Shown: positions 53,031-61,939 of the stretch, one piece after another
Numbering within the stretch: the first letter of the stretch is position 1
Layout: every line of letters begins with the position of its first letter
Source of the DNA: Kribbella rubisoli
GTDB lineage: Bacteria > Actinomycetota > Actinomycetes > Propionibacteriales > Kribbellaceae
Assembly: GCF_004217145.1 (NCBI RefSeq)
Contig: NZ_SHKR01000018.1
Coordinates: forward strand, 248,001 to 312,000
Length of the DNA stretch: 64,000 nt
Reading direction: 5' to 3'
Program-made: the position numbers and the translations under genes
The notes under the pieces: model-generated
What the model was told of the DNA's origin: nothing
The model's input: only the letters and a program-made list of their open reading frames with translations
Databases searched by the model: none

Positions 53031-55817
53031 TCAGTCAGGCGTCGGCAGTTGCACGGTACGGAGCTGACGGCGCGACGTCAGTTGCAGCTTGGCGAAGACC
53101 TTGCTCAAATGCCATTCGACCGTCCGCGGGCTGAGGAACAGGCGGGCTGCGATGTCGGCATTGGACAGACCATCCGCGACCAGCCGAGCGATCTGTGTCT
53201 CCTGGCGGGTCAGAACACTGGGGGGCTCGGGGTACGTCGCACGCACCAGCTCGCCGGCCGCTCGCAGCTCGGCCGACGCCCGGTTCGCGAAGGCCCGCAT
53301 TCCCATCGCGACGAACAACTCGTGGGCAATTCGCAACTGATCGCGGGCCTCGCCCCGACGGCCCTGCCGGCGCAACCACTCCCCGTACAGCAGGTAGGCC
53401 CGCGCGAGCTCGCCGCGGATCCTGGTCGCGGCCAGCCGCTCGATGGCATCGCGATACAGCGCCTCGGCGGCGTCGTCCTTCGAGAGGAGCGCCCGGCACC
53501 GGGCTTCGATGCCGAGGCCCCACGCAGAGCGGGTGGCCTGGGTCGTCTCGGCCAGCCGCGCCAGCGCCGCCTCCGCGGCCTCGTCCTCATCGATCCTGGT
53601 CGCTGCCTCGACGAGTTCGGCCAGGACCGCCCACGGTTCCACAGCCATCAGCGGCGGCTGCTCAGCAGCCCGGGCGGCCACCTCGTAGGCATCGGCGTAC
53701 TGGCCGAGGCCGTTGTTGATCACGGCCGATGCCATCCCGGCGATGATCAGCAGGAAGCCCTCGCCGCGATACCGTGCCTCCGCCTCGGCCTGCTTGATCA
53801 GCTCCCTGGCCCGCTGCTCGTCACCTTGCCAGGCTGCCAGGAGCAGAGCGCCGTACGGCGCCGCCGGTAGCCCGGTCGCGGCCAGCACGGTCTTCAGCTC
53901 GTCGACCAGATCTGCCGCGTGGCCGAGCTCGCCGCTCAGTACCAACCCGCCGATGCGGACGCTCAGCGCCAACGGCAGCGTCTCCACTGCGCCGAGTGCA
54001 CGAGCGAGTTCCAGGTGCCGGCCGTTGTCGATCGTCTGCTCGTCCCACAGGTGCCCGGCCGTGATGTGAGCCAGCCAGAACCAGCGCAACGACTCCGGCG
54101 TGAGCTCGGCGTCCCGGTACGCGGCCAACGCCTGCCGCAGCAACGGCACCGCGGGCAGATACCCGTCGGTGAACCGCACCGCCAAGGCATCGAGCAGTAC
54201 GTCGTTCGGAGCCCCGGGAAGGTCCGGGGCGGGCGCGCTCTTCGCCGCGTCCGCCGCGTCTCGCAGGCAGTCCCGGCCGGCGAGGTCTCCGGCGAACATC
54301 GCGGCGAGGATAGCGTCCAGGTACGTTTCCCGCGCCAGCCGGACGTCGGTCGACGTCAACTGCTGCGCTGCTTGCAGCAGCAGCCGGGGAGCTCTGTCGT
54401 CCCGGTGCAGCGTGAACGCGATCTGAGCCCTCAGCAGGTCCAGTTGCGCGCGCTCGGCATCGTCGAGCGGTCCCGCCTCTGCTACCGACAGCAAGCGCAT
54501 CGCCTGGTCCGGCTCCCCCGCCTGGTGATGGGCACGAGCGGCAGCCATCGCGCGCTCGGCGCGCCGATCCGTATCGGCGGAAAGCTCGACAGCCCGCTCC
54601 AGGAACGCAGCCGCCGCGGCGCGACCGCCACGGCTCTGCGCACGCTCGGCCGATCGCTCGAGCTCGATCGCGACCTGCTCATCGACCCCGGAGACGGCCT
54701 GCGAGCGATGCCAGGCCCGGCGGTCCGGATCGACGGCCGGATCGGTCGCCGCCGCCAGCGCGGCATGGACCTCACGGACGTCGTCGGCCGGGGCGGACCG
54801 GTAGATCGCGGACCGCACCAGCGGATGGCGGAACTGGATCCTGGTTCCAAATCGCACCAGGCCGGACGCCTCGGCGCGTCCGGCCACCATCACGTCGATA
54901 CCCAGGGTGAGGGCCGCTCGCCAGAGCAGGACCGGGTCACCGATCGGCTCTGCCGCGGCGAGCACGAGCAGCCGTCGGGCGTCCGCCGGCAGCTCGGCGA
55001 AACTGCGGGCGTAGGAGTCTTCGATCGATGCCGGCACCCGCCCGCCGCCCTGCGGCCCGAACCCCGAAGCCAGCTGTGCCGACGTCAGTCCCGACGGCAA
55101 CTCGAGGAGGGCGAGTGGAATGCCGCCGGCCTCGGCGACGATCCGGTCGACGACGCGCTCGTCCACCGGTCCCGGGAGCACGGACTTCAGCAGGACGCGA
55201 GCATCATGGTCCCCGAGCCCGTCGACCGGGAGTCGCGCGATGCCGTCGAAGTCGCCGGTCAGCTGTCCCGTCCGTACTGCGAACACAACCGCGATCGGCT
55301 CAGCGACCATACGTCGGGCGGCGAAGGTCAGCGCCTGCACCGAGGCATGGTCGAGCCAGTGCGCGTCGTCGATCACGCAGACCAGCGGCTGATCACGCGC
55401 TGCGTCGGCGAGCAGGTTCAGCGTCGCCAGGCCGACCAGGAACCGGTCCGGCGGGTCGCCGAACCGCAGCCCGAAGATCGTGCCCATTGCCTTGCGCTGC
55501 GGCTCCGCAAGCGCGTCCAGGTGACCCAGCATCGAGCTGCACAGCTGATGCAGGCCCGCGAACGCGAGCTCCATCTCGGACTGGATAGCGGTCATCCGCA
55601 CGACCTGGCAATCTGCCGCGTGTGCGGTGAGGTGGTCGAGCAGCGCGGTCTTGCCCACCCCCGGCTCGCCCGTCAGCACCAGGCTGCGGACCTGACCTGA
55701 CCGGATCGCCTCGATGAGACGATCGAGCAGCTCACTCTCGTCGCGCCGACCCTGCAACACCAGAACGCGCCGCCATCCATTAGAACCCCGCGATCGCCGA
55801 AATTGTAAGCACGACAT
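53031..55817 (-). CDS. LuxR family LAL-type regulator, copy 3
   Basis: This 928-aa LAL regulator has Walker A G-E-P-G-V-G-K-T-A-L, Walker B V-C-V-I-D-D-A-H-W-L-D and C-terminal HTH S-N-A-D-I-A-A-R-L-F-L-S-P-R-T-V-E-W-H-L-S-K. ATG 55817 gives a 20-residue leader before L-Q-G-R-R-D-E; a GTG near 55760 is an alternative. It is divergent from LAL copy 4 with about 120 bp between starts, and upstream of the flavin reductase gene on the same strand. Confidence 0.9.
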   Translation of the reverse strand: MSCLQFRRSRGSNGWRRVLVLQGRRDESELLDRLIEAIRSGQVRSLVLTGEPGVGKTALLDHLTAHAADCQVVRMTAIQSEMELAFAGLHQLCSSMLGHLDALAEPQRKAMGTIFGLRFGDPPDRFLVGLATLNLLADAARDQPLVCVIDDAHWLDHASVQALTFAARRMVAEPIAVVFAVRTGQLTGDFDGIARLPVDGLGDHDARVLLKSVLPGPVDERVVDRIVAEAGGIPLALLELPSGLTSAQLASGFGPQGGGRVPASIEDSYARSFAELPADARRLLVLAAAEPIGDPVLLWRAALTLGIDVMVAGRAEASGLVRFGTRIQFRHPLVRSAIYRSAPADDVREVHAALAAATDPAVDPDRRAWHRSQAVSGVDEQVAIELERSAERAQSRGGRAAAAAFLERAVELSADTDRRAERAMAAARAHHQAGEPDQAMRLLSVAEAGPLDDAERAQLDLLRAQIAFTLHRDDRAPRLLLQAAQQLTSTDVRLARETYLDAILAAMFAGDLAGRDCLRDAADAAKSAPAPDLPGAPNDVLLDALAVRFTDGYLPAVPLLRQALAAYRDAELTPESLRWFWLAHITAGHLWDEQTIDNGRHLELARALGAVETLPLALSVRIGGLVLSGELGHAADLVDELKTVLAATGLPAAPYGALLLAAWQGDEQRARELIKQAEAEARYRGEGFLLIIAGMASAVINNGLGQYADAYEVAARAAEQPPLMAVEPWAVLAELVEAATRIDEDEAAEAALARLAETTQATRSAWGLGIEARCRALLSKDDAAEALYRDAIERLAATRIRGELARAYLLYGEWLRRQGRRGEARDQLRIAHELFVAMGMRAFANRASAELRAAGELVRATYPEPPSVLTRQETQIARLVADGLSNADIAARLFLSPRTVEWHLSKVFAKLQLTSRRQLRTVQLPTPD

Positions 55818-55937
55818 GTCCTCGCTGAGCTCAGGACCAGCCAGTGCGCGGCGAGGACCAGCCAGTCCGGCCAGCGTCCCGGGGCGGAACCCGTGGCCGC
55901 CACGGGTCCGCCTGACGGCTGCTCAGGACATGCTGCG

Positions 55938-58652
55938 ATGGTGAGCCCATCTCTCATCGGACGCTCAGATGTGCTGCGGCACCTGGAGGACGAATTCCGC
56001 AGCGCCCGGTCCGGGCAGGGCCGGGTCGTGGTCGTGCGTGGCGAGGCAGGAATCGGCCGGAGCGCCGTGCTCGACCTCGCGGCGGCCGATGCACCGGGAA
56101 TGGAAGTCGTCCGGACTTGCGGGGTGGAGTCCGAGCGAGCTTTGCCGTTCGCCGGTCTCCAGCAGCTCTGTACGACGCTCCGCGCCGACCTGACCACGCT
56201 CGACTCACCTCAGCGCGCCGCCGTCGAGGTCGCCTTCGGAGTCACCGAGGGGCAGGCCGATCCCTACCTCGTCGGTCTGGCCGCACGGGCACTGCTGACC
56301 GGGGTCGCCAAGGCGCGACCTGCGCTCATCCTGATCGACGACGCGCACTGGCTCGACACCCCGACGTCGCGAGCACTCGCCTTCGCAGTACGACGGCTCG
56401 ACGCCTTCCCGATCGCAGTCGTTCTCACGACGTGTACCGACGCCGACGACGAGTTCGCGCAGTTCCCGAGCCTGCGACTGACCGGACTGAGCGACGCCGA
56501 CGGACGCGCGCTGCTGCGGACAGCGTCGTACGGCGGTGTCGACGAGGCGGTGCTCAGCCGGATCGTCGCCGAAGCCCGCGGCAACCCACGCGACATTCTG
56601 GCGGCTGTGGACGGGGTGATGTCGCCGGACTTTGCCGGCGGCTACGGCGTCGTCGGCGCGGACACCGGAGCTCTGGGCGAGCGGATCGCCGGCCTCACGG
56701 GTGCGGAGCGCCTGGCGCTCATCCTGGCGGCAGCTGACCCGACCGGCGACCCGGCACTCCAGTGGAGGGCGGCAGACGTCCTCGGTCTCGACCGTCAGGT
56801 GACCAGGACTCTTCACGACCAGGGTTGGCTTCGGCAAGAGACGAGAGTCCTGTTCGTGGACCCCAGACTTCGGCCGGTGGTGTACTGCCTGGCCACGAGT
56901 TCGGAGCGCGACGAGGTCCACCTGGCCCTGGCCACCGCGACAGACGCGGTCGTCGCCCGTGACCGCCGCGCATGGCACCTCGCTGTCGCAACGACCGGCC
57001 CGGACGACCAGTTGGCGGCAGAGCTCGAGCACTGCGCGGCACATGCGCGTCGGCGGTGCGGCCGCGGCGGCGAGGCCGCGTTCCTCGAACGGTCCGCTCT
57101 GCTGACCCGTGATGCCGACCTACGCTCGGCGCGACTGCTGGCTGCGGCGGTGGCGAAGTTCGACATCGGCTCGGCCTCCGCCGCGGTCCAATTGCTCGCT
57201 GCCGCCGGGCTCGGTCGGCTCGACGGACAGGTCCGCCGCTGTCTCGGTCGGCAGCATGCCCGGTTAGCGTTCGTCGACAAGCGCAATGGACCGGCCGCCG
57301 AGCAGATGTTGCGGGCGGCCGAAGAGCTGCGCCGGGCGAACGAGCCCCTGGCCTGTGAAGGGTTTCTGGAGGCTCTGGTCGCGGCGACCTACGCGGGACG
57401 GCTCGGGCCCGGTACCGGGGCCTTCGCTCGCCGGACACCCACCGACTGGACCCGCGACGGCAGGACCCGGGACCTTCTCGTCGGCCTCACCGCTCGCTTC
57501 GCCACGGGGTTCGCAGCGAGCCATCAACTGCTGAGACCGACGGTACGGGCCATTGCCGGCCGTGATGGCCACCATGCAAGCAAGCGGTGGCTAGGGATCG
57601 CCTCCCGGATCGCTGCGGACCTCTGGGACGACGACTTGTGGGACGACCTGACCTCGCGGACGGTGGACATCGCGCGGGAGACCGGTTCGTTGATGAAGTT
57701 GCCGTACGCACTGACCGACCGCTGCCTGGCCGAGCTCCACTTCGGCAACTTCGACACCGCGCAGTACCTGCTCGACCGCATCGACGCACTGACCACGTCG
57801 AGTCACGGTCCCGGCTTCCCGTGCGGGGCACTCCTACTGGACGGATGGCGCGGCGCCGAGGAGGCCGCCCACGCGCGGATCGAGGCTGCTCGCCAGGAGG
57901 CCATGGAGCGAGGCGAAGGCATCGTGATCACCACGGCCGGTCTGTCGGCCGCCGTACTGGCCAACGGCTTGGGACGGTACGACGCCGCGTTGGCGGCCGC
58001 GCGCGACGTGGTGGCGGACGACGAGCTCGTCTTGTACGGCTGGGGTCTGACCGAGCTGATCGAGGCCGCCGCGCGTAGCGGGCAGCCCGGCGCCGCCGAA
58101 TCCGCGCTGGCAGCGTTGGCCGAACGAGCGCGAGCGGTCGGCACCGACTGGGCGCTCGGTCTCGAAGCACGCTCCCGTGCCTTGCTGGCCGACGGTACCG
58201 AGGCAGAGCGGCTGTACCAGCTAGCCATCGATCACCTGTCCAGGACCCGTGTCGTCGTCCACCTGGCCAGAACCCAACTCGTGTACGGCGAATGGCTGCG
58301 GCGCGAGGGCCGACGCGTCGACGCCAGGGTCCAGCTCAAGGCCGCACGCGATCGCCTCGCCGCCGCCGGTGCCACCGCCTTCACCGAACGGGCGCACCGC
58401 GAGTACCTCGCCACCGGCGACCGGGCCCGGCGCCGAATCGTCGACCACCGGGCCCAGCTCACACCACAGGAGACGAGCATCGCCGCGCTGGCCGGCCAGG
58501 GCCTGACGAATCCGGAGATCGGCGAACGTCTGTTTCTCAGCCCGCGCACCGTCGAATACCACCTGCACAAGGTCTTCGAGAAGTTCGGTATCTCTTCGCG
58601 GCGAGCCTTGCTCCGCAAGCTGACACCGGACGTGGCCGGTGAACACGGCTAG
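55938..58652 (+). CDS. LuxR family LAL-type regulator, copy 4, Walker A Lys replaced by Arg
   Basis: The 904-aa protein has the same domain order as the other copies: STAND ATPase, helical repeats, C-terminal HTH (T-N-P-E-I-G-E-R-L-F-L-S-P-R-T-V-E-Y-H). The P-loop reads G-E-A-G-I-G-R-S-A-V with Arg41 where Lys is nearly invariant, while Walker B (L-I-L-I-D-D-A-H-W-L-D) is intact. ATP turnover may be reduced or lost. ATG 55938 is preferred to ATG 55893, since L-I-G-R-S-D-V then starts near residue 6. Its stop shares CTAG with the convergent gene. Confidence 0.9.
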   Translation: MVSPSLIGRSDVLRHLEDEFRSARSGQGRVVVVRGEAGIGRSAVLDLAAADAPGMEVVRTCGVESERALPFAGLQQLCTTLRADLTTLDSPQRAAVEVAFGVTEGQADPYLVGLAARALLTGVAKARPALILIDDAHWLDTPTSRALAFAVRRLDAFPIAVVLTTCTDADDEFAQFPSLRLTGLSDADGRALLRTASYGGVDEAVLSRIVAEARGNPRDILAAVDGVMSPDFAGGYGVVGADTGALGERIAGLTGAERLALILAAADPTGDPALQWRAADVLGLDRQVTRTLHDQGWLRQETRVLFVDPRLRPVVYCLATSSERDEVHLALATATDAVVARDRRAWHLAVATTGPDDQLAAELEHCAAHARRRCGRGGEAAFLERSALLTRDADLRSARLLAAAVAKFDIGSASAAVQLLAAAGLGRLDGQVRRCLGRQHARLAFVDKRNGPAAEQMLRAAEELRRANEPLACEGFLEALVAATYAGRLGPGTGAFARRTPTDWTRDGRTRDLLVGLTARFATGFAASHQLLRPTVRAIAGRDGHHASKRWLGIASRIAADLWDDDLWDDLTSRTVDIARETGSLMKLPYALTDRCLAELHFGNFDTAQYLLDRIDALTTSSHGPGFPCGALLLDGWRGAEEAAHARIEAARQEAMERGEGIVITTAGLSAAVLANGLGRYDAALAAARDVVADDELVLYGWGLTELIEAAARSGQPGAAESALAALAERARAVGTDWALGLEARSRALLADGTEAERLYQLAIDHLSRTRVVVHLARTQLVYGEWLRREGRRVDARVQLKAARDRLAAAGATAFTERAHREYLATGDRARRRIVDHRAQLTPQETSIAALAGQGLTNPEIGERLFLSPRTVEYHLHKVFEKFGISSRRALLRKLTPDVAGEHG

Positions 58653-58978
58653 CGGTAGCGCCCGTCGAAACGTGACCGCCCGCTGAGGTCCACGAACGTC
58701 AGCCCCACGATCACGCCGTCCTCGACCAGCCACTGCAGCAGGTAGCAGGCGCGGTACGACGGCGGCCAGAACGAGCAGAACCGGCCGCGGTCGTCGACGT
58801 ACCACTCGCCCCGCGTGACGTGGCCGTCCTCGGTGTAGGTGGTTGCGCCGTTGCGCTCGAAGATCTGAGTCGCTCCGTCCGCATACCCGAGACGACCCGC
58901 GGTGACGGCCGCCGCGATCTGCGCGCGAGCGACCGAATCACCGTTATCGGCATGGATGTCGGTCAGTGGGCTGTCCAC
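58649..58978 (-). CDS. Hypothetical small protein, YxxxGxW-type
   Basis: This 109-aa protein has two aromatic-rich strands (T-Y-T-E-D-G-H-V-T-R-G-E-W-Y-V-D-D-R-G-R-F), C-S-F-W-P-P-S-Y-R-A-C-Y and F-V-D-L-S-G-R-S-R-F. The G-x-W-x-V-D-x-x-G-R-x-C pattern is like DUF995-type or lipocalin-like sensing proteins, but no signal peptide is present. GTG 58978 is the start. It follows the hydrolase gene by 9 bp and may be the last gene of the SDR operon. Its stop codon is shared in CTAG with LAL copy 4. Confidence 0.72.
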   Translation of the reverse strand: MDSPLTDIHADNGDSVARAQIAAAVTAGRLGYADGATQIFERNGATTYTEDGHVTRGEWYVDDRGRFCSFWPPSYRACYLLQWLVEDGVIVGLTFVDLSGRSRFDGRYR

Positions 58979-58987
58979 GTCCGGCCC

Positions 58988-59704
58988 TCAGGCGACCATG
59001 CCGCGTGAGCAGGCCCGCGCGGCCTCACGGACCACATCGCCGACGACGTCCGGCTGCGACAGCACCAGGAAGTGTGACGCGCCGTCGACCTCGGTGACCT
59101 TCGAACCGGCCCGGTCGTACGAGAACCGGTGGAGCTGCGGTGCGATCGGCTGGTCCGCCGTACCGAACACGCCCCAGGACGGCTTCGACTTCCAGGCCGC
59201 CGCGACGACCGGCTCCTCGAACGCAGTGGCCAGCAGCGGACGCTGGGCGCGGGCCATGAACGCCGCGTCGGCCTCGGGTACGTCGGCGCAGAAGATGTCC
59301 CGGAACCGCGCGGGGTCGACCGAGAGCTCCGCAGTGCCGTCGGGCAGCGACCGCGGCCGAAGGAAGTTGCCCATAGCAAGCGATGGATAGATCCCCTGCA
59401 GATCGACGATGGACTCGCCCTCGGCCGGCACGAATCCGGCGACGTACACCAATCCGGCCACCTGGTCCGCGACACCGGCGGCTGTGATCACGCTGCCGCT
59501 GTACGAATGCCCGACCAGGACGATCGGACCGTCCAACTGGTCGATGACCGCACTGAGATAGGCGACATCGGCAGCGACCCCGCGCAGCGGCACCGCGACT
59601 GCCAGGAGGTCGAACTCGTCGCCGGCGAGGCGGTCGAAGACAGGCCGCCAGCTCGATGCGTCGCCGAACGCTCCGTGGACGAATACGATTGTTGCTCTAG
59701 ACAT
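58988..59704 (-). CDS. Alpha/beta hydrolase
   Basis: This 238-aa serine hydrolase has F-V-H-G-A-F-G-D-A-S-S-W (oxyanion region), nucleophile G-H-S-Y-S-G (Ser67), and the C-terminal His in D-G-A-S-H-F-L. It is close to EstC-like esterases common in actinobacteria. It overlaps the ScoMcrA-head gene by 8 nt, so the SDR, head-domain and hydrolase genes are one transcript. The substrate is unknown. Confidence 0.88.
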   Translation of the reverse strand: MSRATIVFVHGAFGDASSWRPVFDRLAGDEFDLLAVAVPLRGVAADVAYLSAVIDQLDGPIVLVGHSYSGSVITAAGVADQVAGLVYVAGFVPAEGESIVDLQGIYPSLAMGNFLRPRSLPDGTAELSVDPARFRDIFCADVPEADAAFMARAQRPLLATAFEEPVVAAAWKSKPSWGVFGTADQPIAPQLHRFSYDRAGSKVTEVDGASHFLVLSQPDVVGDVVREAARACSRGMVA

Positions 59705-60002
59705 GTTGGTTTCCCTTGCTGATCGGGCGGACGGTGAATCCCAGTACGCCGAGCACCTTCACGGCGCCCGACCTGCCGCCCTCGAAATCGGTCGGGGCCA
59801 GTCGCTGCCCGGTCGCGAACTCGTACGCAGTGCCCAGAACCGCCTTCGGCGGGTAGGTGCGCTCCTGCCACACGAGTTCGTACGTCGTCGTCGGCGCGAA
59901 GCCGTGCTCGGCGAAGAAGGCCTTCGGCCCCAGCCGGTCGTACTCCGCGAGCGCGCGCTCCACCTCCGCAGGCGTCACCCGGTCCCACGCCGGCGCCGGC
60001 AT
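59697..60002 (-). CDS. Stand-alone ScoMcrA-like N-terminal head domain protein
   Basis: This 101-aa protein contains W-D-R-V-T-P-A-E-V-E-R-A-L-A-E-Y, A-F-F-A-E-H-G-F and Y-P-P-K-A-V-L-G-T-A-Y. These match the N-terminal head domain of the type IV restriction enzyme ScoMcrA from Streptomyces coelicolor. No SBD, SRA or HNH domain follows, so it is not a restriction enzyme by itself. ATG 60002 shares one base with the SDR stop (TGATG). Similar single-domain proteins probably bind nucleic acid or act as regulators; that is inference. Confidence 0.75.
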   Translation of the reverse strand: MPAPAWDRVTPAEVERALAEYDRLGPKAFFAEHGFAPTTTYELVWQERTYPPKAVLGTAYEFATGQRLAPTDFEGGRSGAVKVLGVLGFTVRPISKGNQHV

Positions 60003-60775
60003 CAGTTGCGGCCGGCCATGACGCCGCCGTCCACGTTCAGGATCGCGCCGGTGATCCAGCTCGCCTGACCGGACAAAAGGAACGTGATCGCCGACGCCAG
60101 ATCCTCGGCCGTACCGACCCGGCCGAGCGGGTGCAGCCCGGCGAAGCTCTCGAGCGTCTCGGCCACCTTCTCCGGCGGGATGAAGGCTTCGTAGATCGGA
60201 GTGGCGACCACGGCCGGCGCGACCGCGTTGACCCGGATCCCGTGCTCGGCCAGCTCGATCGCCAGATTGTGGGTCAACGCGTGCAGACCGGCCTTGGCCA
60301 TCGAGTACGCGCTCGAGGGTGTGGCGGCGAGCGCCTGATGAGCCCACATACTGCCGACGTTCACGATCGCCCCGCCCTGGCCGGCCTCGACCATGCAGCG
60401 CACGACGGTCTGGGTCAGGAAGAAGATCGCGCGATTGATCTCCTGGTACGAGTCGTAGAAGGCGCCGTCATGCTGGAGGAACGGATTCGGGCTGAACATG
60501 CCCGCCGCGTTGACCAGCAGCGTCGCATCCGAGTGCTCGGCCGCCAGTTGCTTCTGCACATCGGCGACCTGCGCACGATCGGCGAGATCAGCCGGGATCC
60601 CCCAGGCCCGGCCCATCGCCGCCAGCTCCATCACCGTCTGGTCGACCTTGCTCTCGTCGCGGCCGATGATCACCGCACTGCCGCCGCCGGCCACGACGTC
60701 GGCGGCCGTCTGCCGCCCCATCCCGCTGCTTCCCCCGACGACAACCAGCTTCCGCCCCTCGAACGCTTCGATCAT
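60002..60775 (-). CDS. SDR family NAD(P)-dependent oxidoreductase
   Basis: This 257-aa classical short-chain dehydrogenase has cofactor motif G-G-S-S-G-M-G (14-20), N-A-A-G, catalytic Ser in N-V-G-S-M, and Y-S-M-A-K. The C-terminal I-T-G-A-I-L-N-V-D-G-G is standard. ATG 60775 has GGAGAG just upstream. It is the first gene of the SDR, ScoMcrA-head and hydrolase operon. The substrate is not predictable. Confidence 0.92.
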   Translation of the reverse strand: MIEAFEGRKLVVVGGSSGMGRQTAADVVAGGGSAVIIGRDESKVDQTVMELAAMGRAWGIPADLADRAQVADVQKQLAAEHSDATLLVNAAGMFSPNPFLQHDGAFYDSYQEINRAIFFLTQTVVRCMVEAGQGGAIVNVGSMWAHQALAATPSSAYSMAKAGLHALTHNLAIELAEHGIRVNAVAPAVVATPIYEAFIPPEKVAETLESFAGLHPLGRVGTAEDLASAITFLLSGQASWITGAILNVDGGVMAGRN

Positions 60776-61451
60776 CACACTCTCCATCCGCCCGGCACTT
60801 CGGTCCCGGAGCCGCATCCCGGCTCACCCACCAACCGTCACGCCGCCCGCCCCCGAACCGCCTCAGGGACCCACCGAGCCAACCCCCTGGTCAGTGCCGC
60901 TTACACATTCCACGGCCGCAACAGGCGCACTGTTCACGTTGCGTTGTCGGCGTTTCTTTGGGCGAGGCGGTGGAGTTGGGCGGCGTGCTGCTGCACCACC
61001 CACAAACTCCCCGGCTGTACGACTTGGCTCCTCGACGATCTTGCGGCTGCGCTCGAAGCAGCTGATGAACTCGAATTCATGACCGCTCTCCTCCCGGGCC
61101 CAGCGTGGACCACGACCCGAGCCTGCCGCCGCCATCAACGCGTCGTACCGGTACAAACCCCAGGGATCGACACCGGGGAACGCCGCTCACACCACCGGCC
61201 CGGCGCACCGCACCTCTCTCAGCCGCTCTCGCACGGAGAGGGGCAAGGCTTCGGCGCAGGGACCTCGCGCTTGAGCGTGCAGGCGAGGGAGACCAGACCT
61301 GGGGCGGCGGCCGATACCTCTTCGTTCATGAGCGTGAGCACACTGACTCCGGGATGCTTGACACTCCGTAAGGGAGTCATGGGTCAGACGTCGGGGCCGG
61401 CAGCGCAACGGCCTCACACAACTGCCCGAGCGGACCCTTGGAGGGAAATCG
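60776..61451. other. 676-bp region without a supported gene
   Basis: Several frames are open (for example 60863-61156 minus, 97 codons), but none has a ribosome site, a recognisable family or consistent codon pattern. The stretch 60930-61090 is locally less GC-rich and may be a relic of an element or decayed gene. The right end holds the promoter and GGAGGG ribosome site of the gene at 61452. Confidence 0.5.
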
Positions 61452-61814
61452 ATGAACGATCTGCATGATGATGTCTTCGCGATATCGCCCGACATTCGCT
61501 ATGTCGCTGCCGCTCAGGGTCAGCAGTTGGTGATGCGATCCCGGCCGGATCTGCAGAATGCGTCCAGCGGCAACAGCGACCTGTACGAGGAGCTGCTAGT
61601 CAACCCCACCCTGCTCACCCTCGCCACCCGGCGCGGCAACATCGATTGCGGCGGGCTGCGGTACCTCATCGTCGCGTACGGCCACTTCGAGATGTTGGTC
61701 ATCCCCACAAGTGGCGGGCATGTCGGCGTTGGATTCGAGCTGGACGCGAACCCAACCGGCTACCTGCACACGATCTTCAGTGTCATGACGAATCACGGCC
61801 AGCCCGCGGTCTGA
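61452..61814 (+). CDS. Conserved hypothetical, roadblock/LC7-like fold suspected
   Basis: This 120-aa soluble protein has a helix-strand pattern: I-R-Y-V-A-A-A-Q-G-Q-Q-L-V, G-G-L-R-Y-L-I-V-A-Y-G-H-F-E-M-L-V-I-P, G-G-H-V-G-V-G-F-E. It resembles roadblock/LC7-type proteins that partner small GTPases in actinobacteria, but no GTPase or histidine-kinase genes adjoin. GGAGGG lies 6 bp before ATG 61452. Function is unknown. Confidence 0.75.
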   Translation: MNDLHDDVFAISPDIRYVAAAQGQQLVMRSRPDLQNASSGNSDLYEELLVNPTLLTLATRRGNIDCGGLRYLIVAYGHFEMLVIPTSGGHVGVGFELDANPTGYLHTIFSVMTNHGQPAV

Positions 61815-61939
61815 GGATCCGACCCGGCCGACCCTCGCACGAACCGAGCCGGCTGGCCTGATCAGCACGGTGCGGGAATCGTAGGTCGGGTCAGGAGCGC
61901 CCGGCCGCGAGCCGGTCCTACGCGACCGACATACGGCGC

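Noticed and set aside
60863..61156. 97-codon minus-strand frame
   Set aside because: Low-complexity P/R/K-rich tail, no ribosome site and no family resemblance.
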